A stretch of DNA of 64,000 nt. Origin: Lyophyllum atratum (lineage: Eukaryota > Basidiomycota > Agaricomycetes > Agaricales > Lyophyllaceae). A program made the translations under genes and the position numbers. Position 1 is the stretch's first letter. Every line of letters starts with the position of its first letter. The stretch spans positions 682,001 to 746,000 of the forward strand of contig JACGCN010000023.1 in NCBI GenBank assembly GCA_014905825.1, read 5' to 3'. The notes beneath the pieces were generated by a model. It made no database searches. It saw nothing but the letters and a program-made list of their open reading frames with translations, and was not told the DNA's origin. Of the stretch, positions 48,301 to 58,870 are shown piece by piece.

Positions 48301-48930
48301 GACCGCTTCATGCCTGGAACTGTGGCAGAGCCAGCGCCAGACGCCAACTACATGTCCTCTTCCGCTATCCTTCTGCACCCCTTTAGCCGGGGATCTGTGC
48401 ATATCACCTCTAATGATCCCACTGCAGCTCCAGAGATTGACATCAACGTCTTGGACAACGAGGCCGATCTGAAGATCCTCGTCAGAGGTTACAGGATGCT
48501 TAGGGAAATATACAACACTGACCCTCTCAAGGACCATATCGATAGCGAGGTTTCACCTGGAAAGGACATTCAGACTGACGAGGAACTTATAGAGTACATA
48601 CGCAAGACGGTTGGAAGCACCTACCATCCCGTTGCAACGGCCAGTATGCTTTCACGTGAGGCAGGAGGTTGTGTCGATGCTGAATTGAAGGTTTACGGGA
48701 CAGAGAATTTACGCGTGGTACGTATCCACGAGGCAGTCCGTGATATTCCCTGGCTGACGCCGGAACAGGTCGACGCTTCCATTCTGCCTATCCAGATTGC
48801 GACTCATCCACAAGCTACACTATACGCAATTGCGGAGAAGGTAAGTGGAAATATTAACGATGGCGGTACGCATGATTTACCTTTCGAACTATAGATGGCC
48901 GATGTTATCAAGTCGAATATTCAGATATGA
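45336..48930 (+). CDS. GMC-family FAD oxidoreductase with a 1.15-kb internal insert
   Basis: FAD-dependent alcohol oxidase/dehydrogenase of the GMC family (aryl-alcohol oxidase/glucose dehydrogenase type). The FAD-binding start is DYVVVGAGLTGTALAVRLSE with VLEAGG. Signature 1 reads GKGIGGSSLNFMEVN across an intron. Signature 2 is GSYQTPQILELSGIG, its SG|IG junction carrying a GC-AG intron (46585-46635). The C-terminal part has LHPFSRGSVHITSNDP, the catalytic-type STYHPVATASM and HPQATLYAIAEKMADVIKS. After GVGNNL the frame continues as Q-E-H-V-T-A-T-Y-T only if a two-base exon AG (46761-46762) is flanked by introns of 47 nt and 1147 nt. The second intron holds an antisense PHD-finger ORF. All other junctions agree in phase. 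No signal peptide is seen, so the enzyme is probably intracellular. Confidence 0.85.
46979..47895 (-). pseudogene. PHD-finger ORF nested antisense in the GMC intron
   Basis: On the minus strand, exons joined over an intron at 47150-47096 give a complete C4HC3 PHD finger: CADCEQKIENRDELVACNGP, then GCDQKFHLACRG, then GGWFCDDVC. A basic tail (RVRKRRREAH) and a stop at 46979 follow. An upstream Pro/Ser/Arg-rich segment is in frame. A more distal ORF (47895-47632, with TAMWFIDDLIAMLRRF) should be an earlier exon, but I could not join it in phase, so the gene may be broken. PHD fingers read histone tails; small PHD ORFs are also seen in mobile elements. I cannot tell which applies here. Confidence 0.6.
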
Positions 48931-49770
48931 TATCCAGCTTCTATTTCATGTAGAATCGGCTATGGCTGGAGTTATTACCTTGAAATGGGCTACATACTTT
49001 TTACGTTCCCGCAGTGATGCGTACTCGTACGTTCCCATGATTTGCCAACAAGAGTTAGCATCCTGGGCTTTGCATACCATAGATCTGTATCACATACCGT
49101 ATGCTGTCCGAAGTCGGGGGTGAATACGAGTATAAATCTAATAGACTTGTGTTTAAAGTTTAAACTTCGAAGTTCGGTGACGGAAAATCGCTGGCTGCGT
49201 CACGTGGTCGGCGGATTTGGGCGCTGCCCAGATGCTTGAATAACATCCAGGGCATCAACCATTAAGCTCTGCACTATGTGCCATACTTTTCTATGCATAT
49301 CTAGGAAGCTTTACATGTAGAAATTAGATACGTCCTGCAAGTGGAAGCTGCATAACCCAGCACCCTGTTATCTGATCAGACACGGGCCGTAAGCACTGGT
49401 AAACAACGCGCCAATAATGTTGGCACGGTGGACCGTGTTCGCGACGCGCCGACGCCGAGGAAGACTCAAGCCTGAAACTTGAAACTCTATTGGCCCATTC
49501 CAAGACTCCAAGCTCTTCATAAATCCAGAGACCTAACTAGTGCCACTCCTTTCACGGGTAATTATAAGTACACATTCTAACCATCCTGGTACAATTATGG
49601 CCTAAGATTCCTCCAGCGCGATTCTCAAATTACAATCACAGCAGTCACCCACCACACCCAAGTCTATTCACATCCGCGCAGCCATAGCCGGATAATTCGA
49701 ACTTGTCAGGTTGAAATCCTGGTGAATACAAGGGGCGCGGGGCCGTACACGGTTATGTTGTCGACATTCG
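48931..49770. other. Convergent intergenic region
   Basis: About 840 bp between the ends of the GMC and K+ channel genes. There is a short palindromic patch around 49150-49165 (GTTTAAAGTTTAAAC). Nothing else is found. Confidence 0.5.
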
Positions 49771-52700
49771 TCATCCAGCCTCCACCGAGGGACCAGGCGA
49801 ATTGACCTGGCGGCGACGGATGCTCTGTTCCTGTTCTCGTTGCATTGAGGTATCACCAGCCGGTTGGGCGACTTCTTCCTGAAGTTGGTTTAGGCGTTCC
49901 CGTTCTCTCACAGCATTGATAGCTTCCTCTGCAATCTGCATTATGGTCCTCAGAGCCTCTGTAGTATGTGGTAAGGCTCATCAGCTTTGTCATGTACGAT
50001 ACGGGAACTCACTTTCGACGCTGATGGTGAGCAATTCCTGGGCAAAACAATGCAAGAAACAAAATTGAGCATGTTATGATGTACACAGGTAGTTAGGGGT
50101 AACTCACATGCCGTGCGTTCGGATCTTTCAGAATCTCATCCTTGACCCTTTCAGCAAACCTCTCTACCCCGGCCACCTCATCCATTAACTGCTTCAAGCT
50201 CTCCGGTATAGACTCCTGATGGGGATCCATAGCCTGCGGCGCCGCCAGATACTTCACGTTCTCGTCAGCAGTCCGCGCCTCCCTCAGAACTCTCTCAGGA
50301 AATGACTTGAGGTGACCATCAACGCGTTTCTGCGACTCTTCGACACTGGTCTTGGCAGTAGTCGGCGAAGAAGCGTCGACATACGTTCTGCCAGTATCAG
50401 GGGGGCTTGTGGGGGCGAGGGTGGAAGATGGTGACGTTGGGTGAGGCTGTCTATGGCGTTCCTTGTACCGATTTACAGTTTGGTGGACAACATCAGGGCG
50501 GACGAGATTCTTGTAGTGGGATGACCATGCTTCAGAGAGGACTAGTAAGTGGCGCACATAAGTTAATGAGACGGATGGGAGAAATTTGGTTGTATACTGG
50601 ATATCAATATTGTCATCGTTCCAGCTCCCATAAGAGCCCAGAAAACAAAGATAGCACGACCTGCGGGAGTTTCGGGCGTCAGGTCGCCTGACAAGATGAG
50701 TGTGAGGATGTATTATGCCGAAAGATGTGGGTGATTTATTACCATATCCTATGGTTGTGAATGCAATAAAACCTGTCGGTGACATATGAGCCTCAACAAC
50801 ATGCGTCCGAGGCCGCAACTCACAGAAGTAGATCGCGGTACCATACGACCATTTCTCTGTTGTCATGAATATTGCAGACCCAATCGTCCAGAACGCAAAG
50901 AACACGAGCAAAACCAAAGTCAACCGCACATAAAATGCCCATTTTTCCTCTTGCTCCACGCTGGCTCTCAGCTCTTGATATTGCTGTGCGGCTGTGCGTT
51001 GTGGCTTATGCCGCGCCGCCTTATGCCCCCGCCTCACGTGTCGCTCACCTGGCTTTGGAACCTTTTCAAAAGACGACTGATTCATCGCCAGCGCAAAGTT
51101 ACCAAGCATCACGATCATGTGTCCCAGACGAGCATGTGTTGGAGGTATGCCTTCGAGCTCAGGAGGCACAATCCTCGGGTTGTTAGTCCCCGGTATCTGG
51201 GCAGTATTGTCATGGTCCTTTTCCTTTTCCTTCTCCTTGTCCTTGGTCTCCTTCTGCTTTTTTGGCTTGAAACCCTCAGGCAGCAAGTACCGCAGAGGCA
51301 CGCCTGCCTCCATAGCCGCAGCCTCCAGTTCCGGCCAGCTCAGAGCCTCGATGTTGAGTCGCATGCCACGCGGGTGCGGATAGTGCCCATACCCCGCGAT
51401 ATGCTTATACTGGGCAAACTCGCGACACAGGCCCTCGTCGGTGAGAGTCGGCCATATCCGATCGAGCACACGGATGAATGCGCACGAGTTCTGTCGTATG
51501 CGTGGGGAGCCTTTGACCCACACAGGCTTTCCTGCGCTGCGGAGACGCCACTCGACCGCGGAACGCCAGCGCGACCAGACGCGGCGCTCGTGCTGAAGTC
51601 TCTTACGTCGTTCGCGCACGGCCTTGAGGCGCTTGCGATATCCAACCTCGACGCCTTCAAGAACGGCTTCACGTGTCAGGCCGACCGTGACTGCGAGATT
51701 GATGATGCCAATGATGGCGTAGATGGCGGTGAAACCGCGCGCACCAGCAGACTTTGGAGCGATCTCGCCAAACCCTGGAATGAGTCCACGGTTATGTTAG
51801 CAGGTCGACCAAGAGAGGGTTGAGACATACCTATTGTCTCGATGGTGACCACTGTGAAATAGAGGGCGTTTATAAAAGTGAGTTCGAGTAGGAAAGTCTC
51901 AACAAGTGCACCCAAGGCAATGTAAGTTAATAATGTTATGACACTGATGACGAGGGTTCTTTGCTTGCGCGTCAAGCCACTGCCTAGTGGTTTTTCGAGT
52001 TGAGGCTCTTGCGCACAAAAAGGAGTATAACCCTACCTGATGTCGCAAAGTCCGGTGTACGAATACAATCTACAATTAGCGTGACGTTGACCAAAGTAGA
52101 CACGGCGGTCGAGCAAACGGTCAGCCAAAAAGCCTGGCCATAGGTAAAACCATCGTCGAAACGGTGTTCAACACCGAATGTAGTCACAGTTACGATATTG
52201 ATTATGTCTGGACGGAGGCCGAAGGGATAAGATAAATGTGTTGTGCGACCAATCTAGCACCCACCATGGATAGTCAAAAATAGGACACAAAAAATCGTCA
52301 TCCTCATAATCCCCTTCTCCATAAATCTCACTATCAAGCATAGATTCGCCAGCGCCGCGAACGCCATACTGAACGCTAGGCCAACGTCTAATATCGCAGT
52401 GTTCTTACGGATCTCCACGGTCTGGCCATTCGCGGTGCGGATATACCAGTCCTCTGTCAAGCCTGGGATCTCCAGAAGAATAGAGAATGGAATGACGACA
52501 CCGGCCAAGATGGGCAGGTACCTATATCGAGGTACGTACGACTCGAGATCCGTCTCCGAGGTCCGTGGATCCAGCATGCCCTTCGTACGCGACCACCAGG
52601 AGGAGGTGGAGAGCGCGCTAAGGCCTGAGAGGCGCCGCTTGCGTCGTGGCTGGTCGGAGTCGGGGTATTCTTCACGTTCCAGCTCGTTGATAATTTCATC

Positions 52701-52967
52701 GTCGTCCTGGTCCGATGTCGGGTCCTCTTCATTTTCATCATTGTCGTTGCTCGCGGGGCTGGACTCGCCCTCCCCAGCTGGGGGCGCATTGCCTGGGTTG
52801 CTCCTGGGGCTGGACTCGCCCTTCTCAGCTGTGGGCGCATTGCCTGGGTTTGACGATGCGTTGTCAACTCTCTCTGGCTCTGGGTTCGGGCCTTTCTCTG
52901 GATCAGGCTGCTGTCGGTTTCGTTTGGGAGCGAAGAAGTGGTAGGCTGCGTTCAAAGGCAGCAGCAT
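49771..52967 (-). CDS. TOK1-type outward-rectifier two-pore K+ channel
   Basis: Plasma-membrane potassium channel of the fungal TOK family, with eight helices and two pore loops. The first exon (52967-52254) has an acidic N-tail and four helices, including YLPILAGVVIPFSILLEIPG and FSMAFAALANLCLIVRF. Later exons give INIVTVTTFGVEHRFDDG, SVITLLTYIALGALVETFLL and pore 1 ALYFTVVTIETIGFGEIAP. A long cytosolic linker with a basic coiled stretch and a Lys/Glu/Asp run follows. Then come helix VRLTLVLLVFFAFWTIGSAI, pore 2 CFIAFTTIGYGDLTP and AIFVFWALMGAGTMTILISV. Both selectivity filters (TIGFG, TIGYG) are intact. Two small exons and a last exon with a coiled coil (LRTIMQIAEEAINAVRERER) end at 49771. 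The start is the only ATG near the conserved N-terminus, but an extra 5' exon is possible. Confidence 0.92.
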
Positions 52968-53230
52968 CCAAAGGTGACGCTCTGTTACAGACGTATGAGT
53001 CTTGTGAGAGGATTGTGCGCACTGAGCTCGAATTCCAAACTAAAGAAGGCTGCTCAGGGCTGACATGACAGTGGGAGACAGTTATGGAGATGTCTATCCT
53101 CGGCGCCAAGCGGTTGACGTCCCAACCAAACCAGGGGGTTCAGGATCAGATTAGATTAGATTTTCCATTTCTAAAGTAGAAACTTTTTCAAACATCGTTC
53201 AGCACTTAGATAACCTGATTTCGCGCCACC
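52968..53230. promoter_or_regulatory. Divergent promoter of K+ channel and URA5
   Basis: A 260-bp region between the two divergent starts. It has a CT-rich patch near 53165-53185 on one strand. No TATA box is evident. Confidence 0.4.
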
Positions 53231-53967
53231 ATGTCCCCCGCATCTCTCCAACCGTACCAGACTGGCCTCATTGAACAGGCCATGTCGGTAGATGCCCTCA
53301 AATTTGGATCATTCACGCTCAAATCCGGCCGGTACGCGCCCTTCGCCATCACCCCATCGATTCCCTAATCACTCCTCCCAGCATCTCCCCTTACTTCTTT
53401 AATGCCGGGCTCCTCAACACCGGCCCTATACTCGCTGCACTCTCCAGCGCCTATGCAGCCACCATAGCGAAGGCGTTCGCCTCCCCGACGGATGCGCTGC
53501 CCCAATTTGATGTTCTCTTCGGCCCTGCGTACAAGGGAATCCCTTTCGCATCGACGACTGCACTCGTCCTACACACCGCACATGGTATCGATGTTGGGTT
53601 CGCATATGACCGTAAAGAGGTGAAGGACCACGGCGAGGGTGGGAATATGGTCGGTGTGCCCGTCGCTGGCAAGCGCGTCGTTATCCTCGACGACGTGATG
53701 ACATCTGGCAAGGCCGTACGCGGTGCGATCGAGACGGTGCAGCGAGCAGGCGGACAAGTAGTCGGCGTCGTTCAGGCCTTGGACCGCGAGGAGGTTGGCC
53801 AGGACGGCGTGAGCAGCACTGTGAAGGAGATTGAGAGCTTGGTCGGGGAGGGACAAGTAATGTCAATTTTGAAGATGCGTGACTTACTTGTGTGGTTGGA
53901 GAACAATGGGATGGAGAAGGAGCTAGAGGGGATGCGTGAGTATTGGAACAAGTATGGGTTGAAGTAA
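53231..53967 (+). CDS. URA5: Orotate phosphoribosyltransferase
   Basis: Converts orotate and PRPP to OMP in pyrimidine synthesis. Two exons (53231-53331, 53382-53967) give 228 residues, the normal fungal length. Motifs: ALKFGSFTLKSGRISPYFFN, VLFGPAYKGIPFA, AYDRKEVKDHGEGGNMVG (flexible catalytic loop) and the PRPP-binding RVVILDDVMTSGKAVRGA. The protein ends LREYWNKYGLK-like (MREYWNKYGLK). The start has a good context (CCACCATG). The enzyme is separate from OMP decarboxylase, as usual in fungi. Confidence 0.97.
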
Positions 53968-55368
53968 CCCGTCTCCAATGCGGCTGATTCCATGGATATT
54001 TTATGCTTGGTGCTATTAGGGATGGCTTGTATATTTGCGCAGAAGGGATCAGGTATCCTTCATATTATCCGACGCTGATTATGCGTGGAATGGTGAAAAT
54101 CAGCGTCACTTAAACTAGCTTGCATCTGGGTCGTCAAATTTGAGACCTTGTTGTCTGCAGAGCCCCCCGCGCAGCAAAATCGGCATCTCTTCATACCATT
54201 AACGGCATAGAACTCTGCATTTCATCCTGACTCACGATTCATCTGACTAGTGCGTATCCTCGTTATATGTGGTACCCAACTAGCATTGATCATGATTAAG
54301 GTATATTCAGTTCTGTTTCTGATGAAAGTGAAAGGCGAACATCCATTCACTGCTCCAGCCTTCGGCGCGTTTTGAACTTGCTCTGGGAATCCCCCCGCCT
54401 TCTACTTCTTGGAACTCATATGCTCTCTCTGCGATGAACTTCTTTAAGTAATCATGAAATCTGGAGCAACGCAGATGGAGGACAAGGCAGTGCTACAACA
54501 CGCCGCACTACTGCGCGGACTCGGAATGACGTCGGAGTTGGCCCTGTATTATCACCGCGACGGGCGCCCCGAACTGGCCGACTTTCCACCGATCGATCAC
54601 CGCACATACTCTATTTCTTGCTGCTTTACTGCTCTTCAGCTGACTGTGTTTGCTTGCCATGAATAAATATAGGCATTGGTGCAAAAGGACTTGTGAGTGG
54701 CGATGAAAATCTCTATACTTAGGACATGCATATCTGATAATCTGATAGGATATACTTGCAGCAACGGAAACCGCGTGTCCGCATCTCTGCGCCGCCGATG
54801 AAGGCAGTACCGATTCTCATCTTTTTCGGTTTCGCCGCGCCATGTCCGTGGCATCTGTGGGGGCTCCCGCTCGTTCCCGTGTTTGGCTGTTACGGATGAA
54901 ACTGTTACACGCCATCTGTCATCCGACAGACGCCTACTGGCAGGGACTCGATATACATGTCTTTGGTCGAGCCATGGTTCAAGTGGTTCAACCTTTGAAC
55001 ATTAAATTCCCACAGAGCCTGATTTTCTGCATACTGTGGAGAGGTACTGGTTGTGATAACTACGATAATTCTTATTTACAGCTGGTTTGCGAATTCCGAA
55101 AATTAGAACGGGGCTAGGAAGTAGCGGCGATCGAGACCTCCGGCTATGCACGTCACTGATGTAATCCTCCCATCGTACCCTGATCCCAACGTCCCTGATC
55201 ATCACGAACGGTCATGGACGGCGTTCAACCTATAAAGCCCAGCGTAATGGAGCGTTAGAATCCCAACTCCCAGCAGGTCTGAGACTTCACCCCATCCAAC
55301 TGTCTAGCAGGTCTGACGCTACAATCACTTCCAACTCCTCCACACACTTCATTTAATCCTTCATCATC
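53968..55368. other. Intergenic 1.4 kb ahead of secreted repeat protein
   Basis: No gene is certain. One 70-codon plus-strand ORF (54454-54666) has protein-like sequence at its start (MEDKAVLQHAALLRGLGMTS then ELALYYHRDGRPELADF) but no family I recognise and no clear splice partner; it could be a decayed fragment. The last 150 bp carry CT-rich sequence ahead of the repeat protein start. Confidence 0.45.
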
Positions 55369-56769
55369 ATGAAATACTCTCAAGCTATCATCGTCGCATG
55401 CATCGGAGGTGCCACCCTAGCATCTGCCATCCCCTTCGCCCGACCATCCTCTGACTCTTCGCTCGCCGCCCGTGGACCTAAGGATACCGATGCCGCCACC
55501 ACGTCCACCAGCACACAGAAGAAATGGAAAGGTGTGACCGCGGACGAGAAGGAGGCGCTGAAAGCAGCGAGGAAGGCAAAGAAACAGGAGGCTAGCGGCT
55601 CTTCCAAATCCTCCGCTCGTTCCGTTGCCTCTCGCGACTTCGACGAGGACCTCTGGGCCCGTGCCTACGACGACTATGGTTACCTCTCAGCGCGCCAACT
55701 CACTGATACCGAACCCCCCGCGTCTATCGACCCATCCGCTGCATCCGCCGAACCGCCCGTGCCAGAGCACGCGAGTGGCAGCAAGCACCCCGGCCATGGG
55801 AGCGGTCACAAGAAGTGGAAGGACATGACCGCAGAAGAGAAGGCAGCGAGAAAGGCAGCGAAGAAGGCCAAGAAACAAGCTGGCCGATCTTCCAAGTCAT
55901 CGTCTCGCGCCTCTTCTCTTTCTTCTCGTGACCTCGAGGAGGACCTCTGGGCCCGTGCCCTCGGGGATTATGAAGACCTATCGGCGCGCCAACTCACCGA
56001 TACCGAACCCCCCGCGTCCATCACCCCGTCCGCTGCATCCGCTGAACCGGCCGTTCCCCAGCACGCGAGTGGCAGCAAGCATCCCGGCCATGGGAGCGGT
56101 CACAAAAAGTGGAAGGACATGACCGCAGAGGAGAAGGCGGCGAGGAAGGCGGCGAAGAAGGCCAAGAAACAAGCTGGCCGGTCTTCCAAGTCATCCTCTC
56201 GCGCCTCTACCGTTTCTCTTCGGGACTTCGAGGAGGACCTCTGGTCTCGGGACTTCGATGATTATGAATACCTCTCAGCCCGTGGACCCAAAGATACCGA
56301 AACCGATGCCACTACTACTCCCTCCTCCGACCCCGACTCCGCCTCCGTCGAGCCGGCTACTCATCAGCACGCAAGTGGCAGCAATCATCCCGGCCATGGG
56401 AGCGGACACAAGAAGTGGAAGGACATGACCGCAGAGGAGAAGGCGGCGAGGAAGGCAGCGAAGAAAGCCAAGAAACAAGCTGGCCGGTCTTCCAAGTCAT
56501 CCTCTCGTGCCTCTTCGCTCTCCACCCGTGACTTCGAGGACGATCTCGCGGCGCGTGAGTTGTTAGATGAGGTGTACGCTCGCGATGTCGAGGAGTACCT
56601 TGAGGCTCGCGGCAGGTTCATGCATGCCCTCGGTGCGTTCAAGGACACCATCACAGGCAAGAACAGAGCACAGAGCGTGATCGCCGACCCTTACGGACCC
56701 GTTGCACGCGACTTCATTGAGGAGCTGGATGCCCGCGACTTCGACTTCGAGATTGACGAGCTTGACTAA
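55369..56769 (+). CDS. Secreted tandem-repeat protein, KEP-like candidate
   Basis: Intronless, 466 residues. A clear signal peptide (MKYSQAIIVACIGGATLASA) is followed by about four imperfect repeats of roughly 98-102 residues. Each holds a Thr/Pro/Ser-rich part, HASGSKHPGHGSGHKKWKDM, a Lys/Ala-rich helix (TAEEKAARKAAKKAKKQAGR), a Ser run, and an acidic segment such as RDFDEDLWARAYDDYGYLSA ending in Arg. Repeat spacing at DNA level is 294 and 306 bp. Dibasic KK and single Arg sites bracket the acidic Tyr-containing segments. This layout is that of Kex2-processed repeat proteins, some of which are precursors of ribosomal cyclic peptides or pheromone-like peptides. Canonical KR sites are absent, so processing is only inferred. 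It could instead be a structural wall protein. Confidence 0.75.
   Translation: MKYSQAIIVACIGGATLASAIPFARPSSDSSLAARGPKDTDAATTSTSTQKKWKGVTADEKEALKAARKAKKQEASGSSKSSARSVASRDFDEDLWARAYDDYGYLSARQLTDTEPPASIDPSAASAEPPVPEHASGSKHPGHGSGHKKWKDMTAEEKAARKAAKKAKKQAGRSSKSSSRASSLSSRDLEEDLWARALGDYEDLSARQLTDTEPPASITPSAASAEPAVPQHASGSKHPGHGSGHKKWKDMTAEEKAARKAAKKAKKQAGRSSKSSSRASTVSLRDFEEDLWSRDFDDYEYLSARGPKDTETDATTTPSSDPDSASVEPATHQHASGSNHPGHGSGHKKWKDMTAEEKAARKAAKKAKKQAGRSSKSSSRASSLSTRDFEDDLAARELLDEVYARDVEEYLEARGRFMHALGAFKDTITGKNRAQSVIADPYGPVARDFIEELDARDFDFEIDELD
55780..56520 (+). repeat. Coding tandem repeats of the secreted protein
   Basis: Three well-kept copies of the HASGSKHPGHGSGHKKWKDM-to-KSSSRAS block begin near 55783, 56077 and 56383, giving units of 294 and 306 bp. 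A fourth, diverged copy lies upstream at about 55510-55640. Confidence 0.85.
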
Positions 56770-57546
56770 TTGGTTGTGAGTATATCATTCCCTCCACCGT
56801 CGCTGTTCCTTTAGCTGATGTCTTTTACTTCCGTAGGTCGAGGCGAACCTCCATGCAGTTGTATAGCAGAGAACGTTGTGTTTGCCTTTAAGTAGTCAGA
56901 TACATAGTATGTCAGTGTGCATCTATGAAGTTAAACGTGATTGTTCGCGTCTCCATAAACCTGACATCGACGCTCTACTCAATCGAGCTCGTGTCAATTT
57001 TTACCTATATTTCTGTTTCTATCCAGGGATTTTGCTTGTTTAAAGGAAGACCAGTCTCCCGGGTCCTCCAACAAGCCCAGACCCAGACTGTTCTATCTCC
57101 TCGCGCTTCTGATAACAAAGCCACCCGATCAAGTCCAAACTGTGTCCAATCTTTTAACCTCTAAGCGATGTCAAAGATACATTCGGTTTAGTATCTACTG
57201 TAAGGCTGTATCCCAGCCCAACTGTCGCTTGCGTTATTAGGAAGGCGTTTGGAGCGACAAGATCGGTACCAAGAACACGCAAAGGAATTCTGGTCGAGCT
57301 TGTGACCGCGACTGTCGGAAGAGTAAATGACGTTTAGATGCTGTTGAGTATAGGATTCCTTCGATCTCCGTGGGTAAAGGGATAGTAAGCCTTCTATGCC
57401 AATGGACAAGCGTGGTCATCTTGTGTTCTTCTGTCCATGCATGCACGCCATGTGAGAGGTGCCACCCATATCCTTCTATAAATATGAAAATATGTTCGAC
57501 AGAAACCAGTTTCACCCCTGCGACAACCCCTGTAGCCTACACCAGC
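56770..57546. other. 3' flank of repeat protein and promoter of peptide gene B
   Basis: An apparent 3'-UTR intron starts near 56776 (TGTGAGT...GTAG up to about 56836). The rest is noncoding up to the TATA box at 57477. Confidence 0.45.
57477..57484 (+). promoter_or_regulatory. TATA box of peptide gene B
   Basis: TATAAATA, 63 bp ahead of the start codon of the small secreted peptide gene. It matches the position of the TATA-like box in the paralogue at 31.8 kb. Confidence 0.6.
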
Positions 57547-57754
57547 ATGCAACATTTCAAATCCATTAGCGCTGTTGTACTTGTGGTATTCGTGCAGCTT
57601 GCCTTCATCCACCAAGCTTTCGGCTTGTCTTCTACGAGCCAGTGCACGAGGCCATCCAATGCTGCGGAGGAGACACTTCGTAAGTCAGACCTATGGAGAG
57701 CGTTTGGCCAGAAGATGCTGATCCTCGCTTACTACAGGTCCTGGCTGTAGTTGA
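57547..57754 (+). CDS. Small secreted two-cysteine peptide precursor (LRPGCS family), copy B
   Basis: Two exons (57547-57679, 57738-57754) give a 49-residue precursor. Signal peptide: MQHFKS, then a Val/Leu/Phe core, then HQAFG. The mature part has two cysteines, C33 and C48, in the pattern C-x-R-P-S-x(6)-L-R-P-G-C-S-stop. The intron lies in phase 1 of the Arg codon of LRPGCS, exactly as in the gene at 31505-31706. Shared positions in the signal (MQxxK, VQLA, HxA) show common origin and not chance. The second exon is only 17 nt in both. Function is unknown; it is secreted by inference. No UstYa gene lies beside this copy. Confidence 0.75.
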
Positions 57755-58870
57755 AGTAAGCGATGTGCGGCTCGCCAAAGCGGATGCAGCACTGATGCCA
57801 TCGCGTTGTAGGGATAGAAGAATCAACAGAAGTCGCCCTTCTTTACAGTAGTCGGGACAAAGCTGTACTTCACGCAGAATCAACCTTTCTGAACGTTGGC
57901 AGTGCGACGTTGAGATGAATGAGCCTGAACAGTGATGGCCGTGATTTCGAAACCAGTGAACAATCGACTGCCGTTTCCCAGTCACGATAGCTTTCGAACA
58001 GTTCGACGGAAAACCAGATACCTGAACCTAAGTACATCCGCATCGCTGGAAGAGATGATCTGTAGGAAGGGAACTGCGTCGGCAGGTCGCCGCAGGTCAG
58101 AGTCGTCGAGTGTTCCAAGCCCAGCGAGAGTATTGGCAACCACATGGGGCTAGCTACAGAAGCACTCACCGAAATCCATGACTCGCGGGGGATTCTATCC
58201 TCGATACACTTCATCCACAGATTCGGGATCGAAGGAGGGAGGCATACAGCATCCCGTGGGTGTAAGTGCGGCTGAAATCAACGGCTTACTTCGTCAGCTA
58301 CGGGCTCGGCCGTCGGTTTGTCGTCAGGCGAACGAGGTTAAATTCACGATCCTCTCTGAGTAACATCGCGCACAGGAGGCAGAGATCTCGAGACCCTTGG
58401 GCATGGGGTTGGAGAGCATGGAGTTGTCGAAGCTAATGTGGCACAGATGATGGATGGATTGAACGATAATCTGAACATGTGTTACGATGAGAATTGGTCA
58501 AAACTGGGGCATAGATAGTTAGTGGGCCCAAAATGGGGTCATTTGAGTGGCAGGTGACCATACCAATGACCATGGCCGTCAAGTTATCTCATTGACCACG
58601 AGCAAGGCGTTATATGTACCGCGAATTGCGACGAGAAAGTGCCAAATATCAGCGGGCTGAGAGTTTTTCGTCCCTTAGAACCTCAGAATCATTACAGATT
58701 CAAGAACACAGCGTTGGAGGAAGGCGTCAGCACAGCCCCCGGCAAGCCCGGCATCAATTTTGTTCGATCGCTGATCGATCTTGAACTCAAGTTGAACTGA
58801 CCTTGGCCTTGAGGCAGGAGGCGTCTGTAAGGCCAACGCACTACCTCCCCTCCTCCCCAATCTCCTCAAG
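57755..58870. other. Intergenic 1.1 kb
   Basis: Minus-strand ORFs of up to 117 codons overlap here but do not splice into a family I know. I call no gene. Confidence 0.4.

Noticed and set aside
45336..48930. GMC gene as two separate genes or a pseudogene
   Set aside because: All other junctions are in phase and both FAD/catalytic signatures are present; the gap can be explained by splicing of the insert.
50786..51823. 345-codon plus-strand ORF
   Set aside because: It lies fully antisense to conserved exons of the TOK1-type channel and has shadow-like composition without a family.
54454..54666. 70-codon ORF that looks partly like a conserved protein
   Set aside because: No family recognised and no continuing exon; mentioned in the intergenic entry but not called as a gene.
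57870..58214. Minus-strand ORF downstream of peptide gene B
   Set aside because: No motif, no convincing splicing and overlapping alternatives in other frames.
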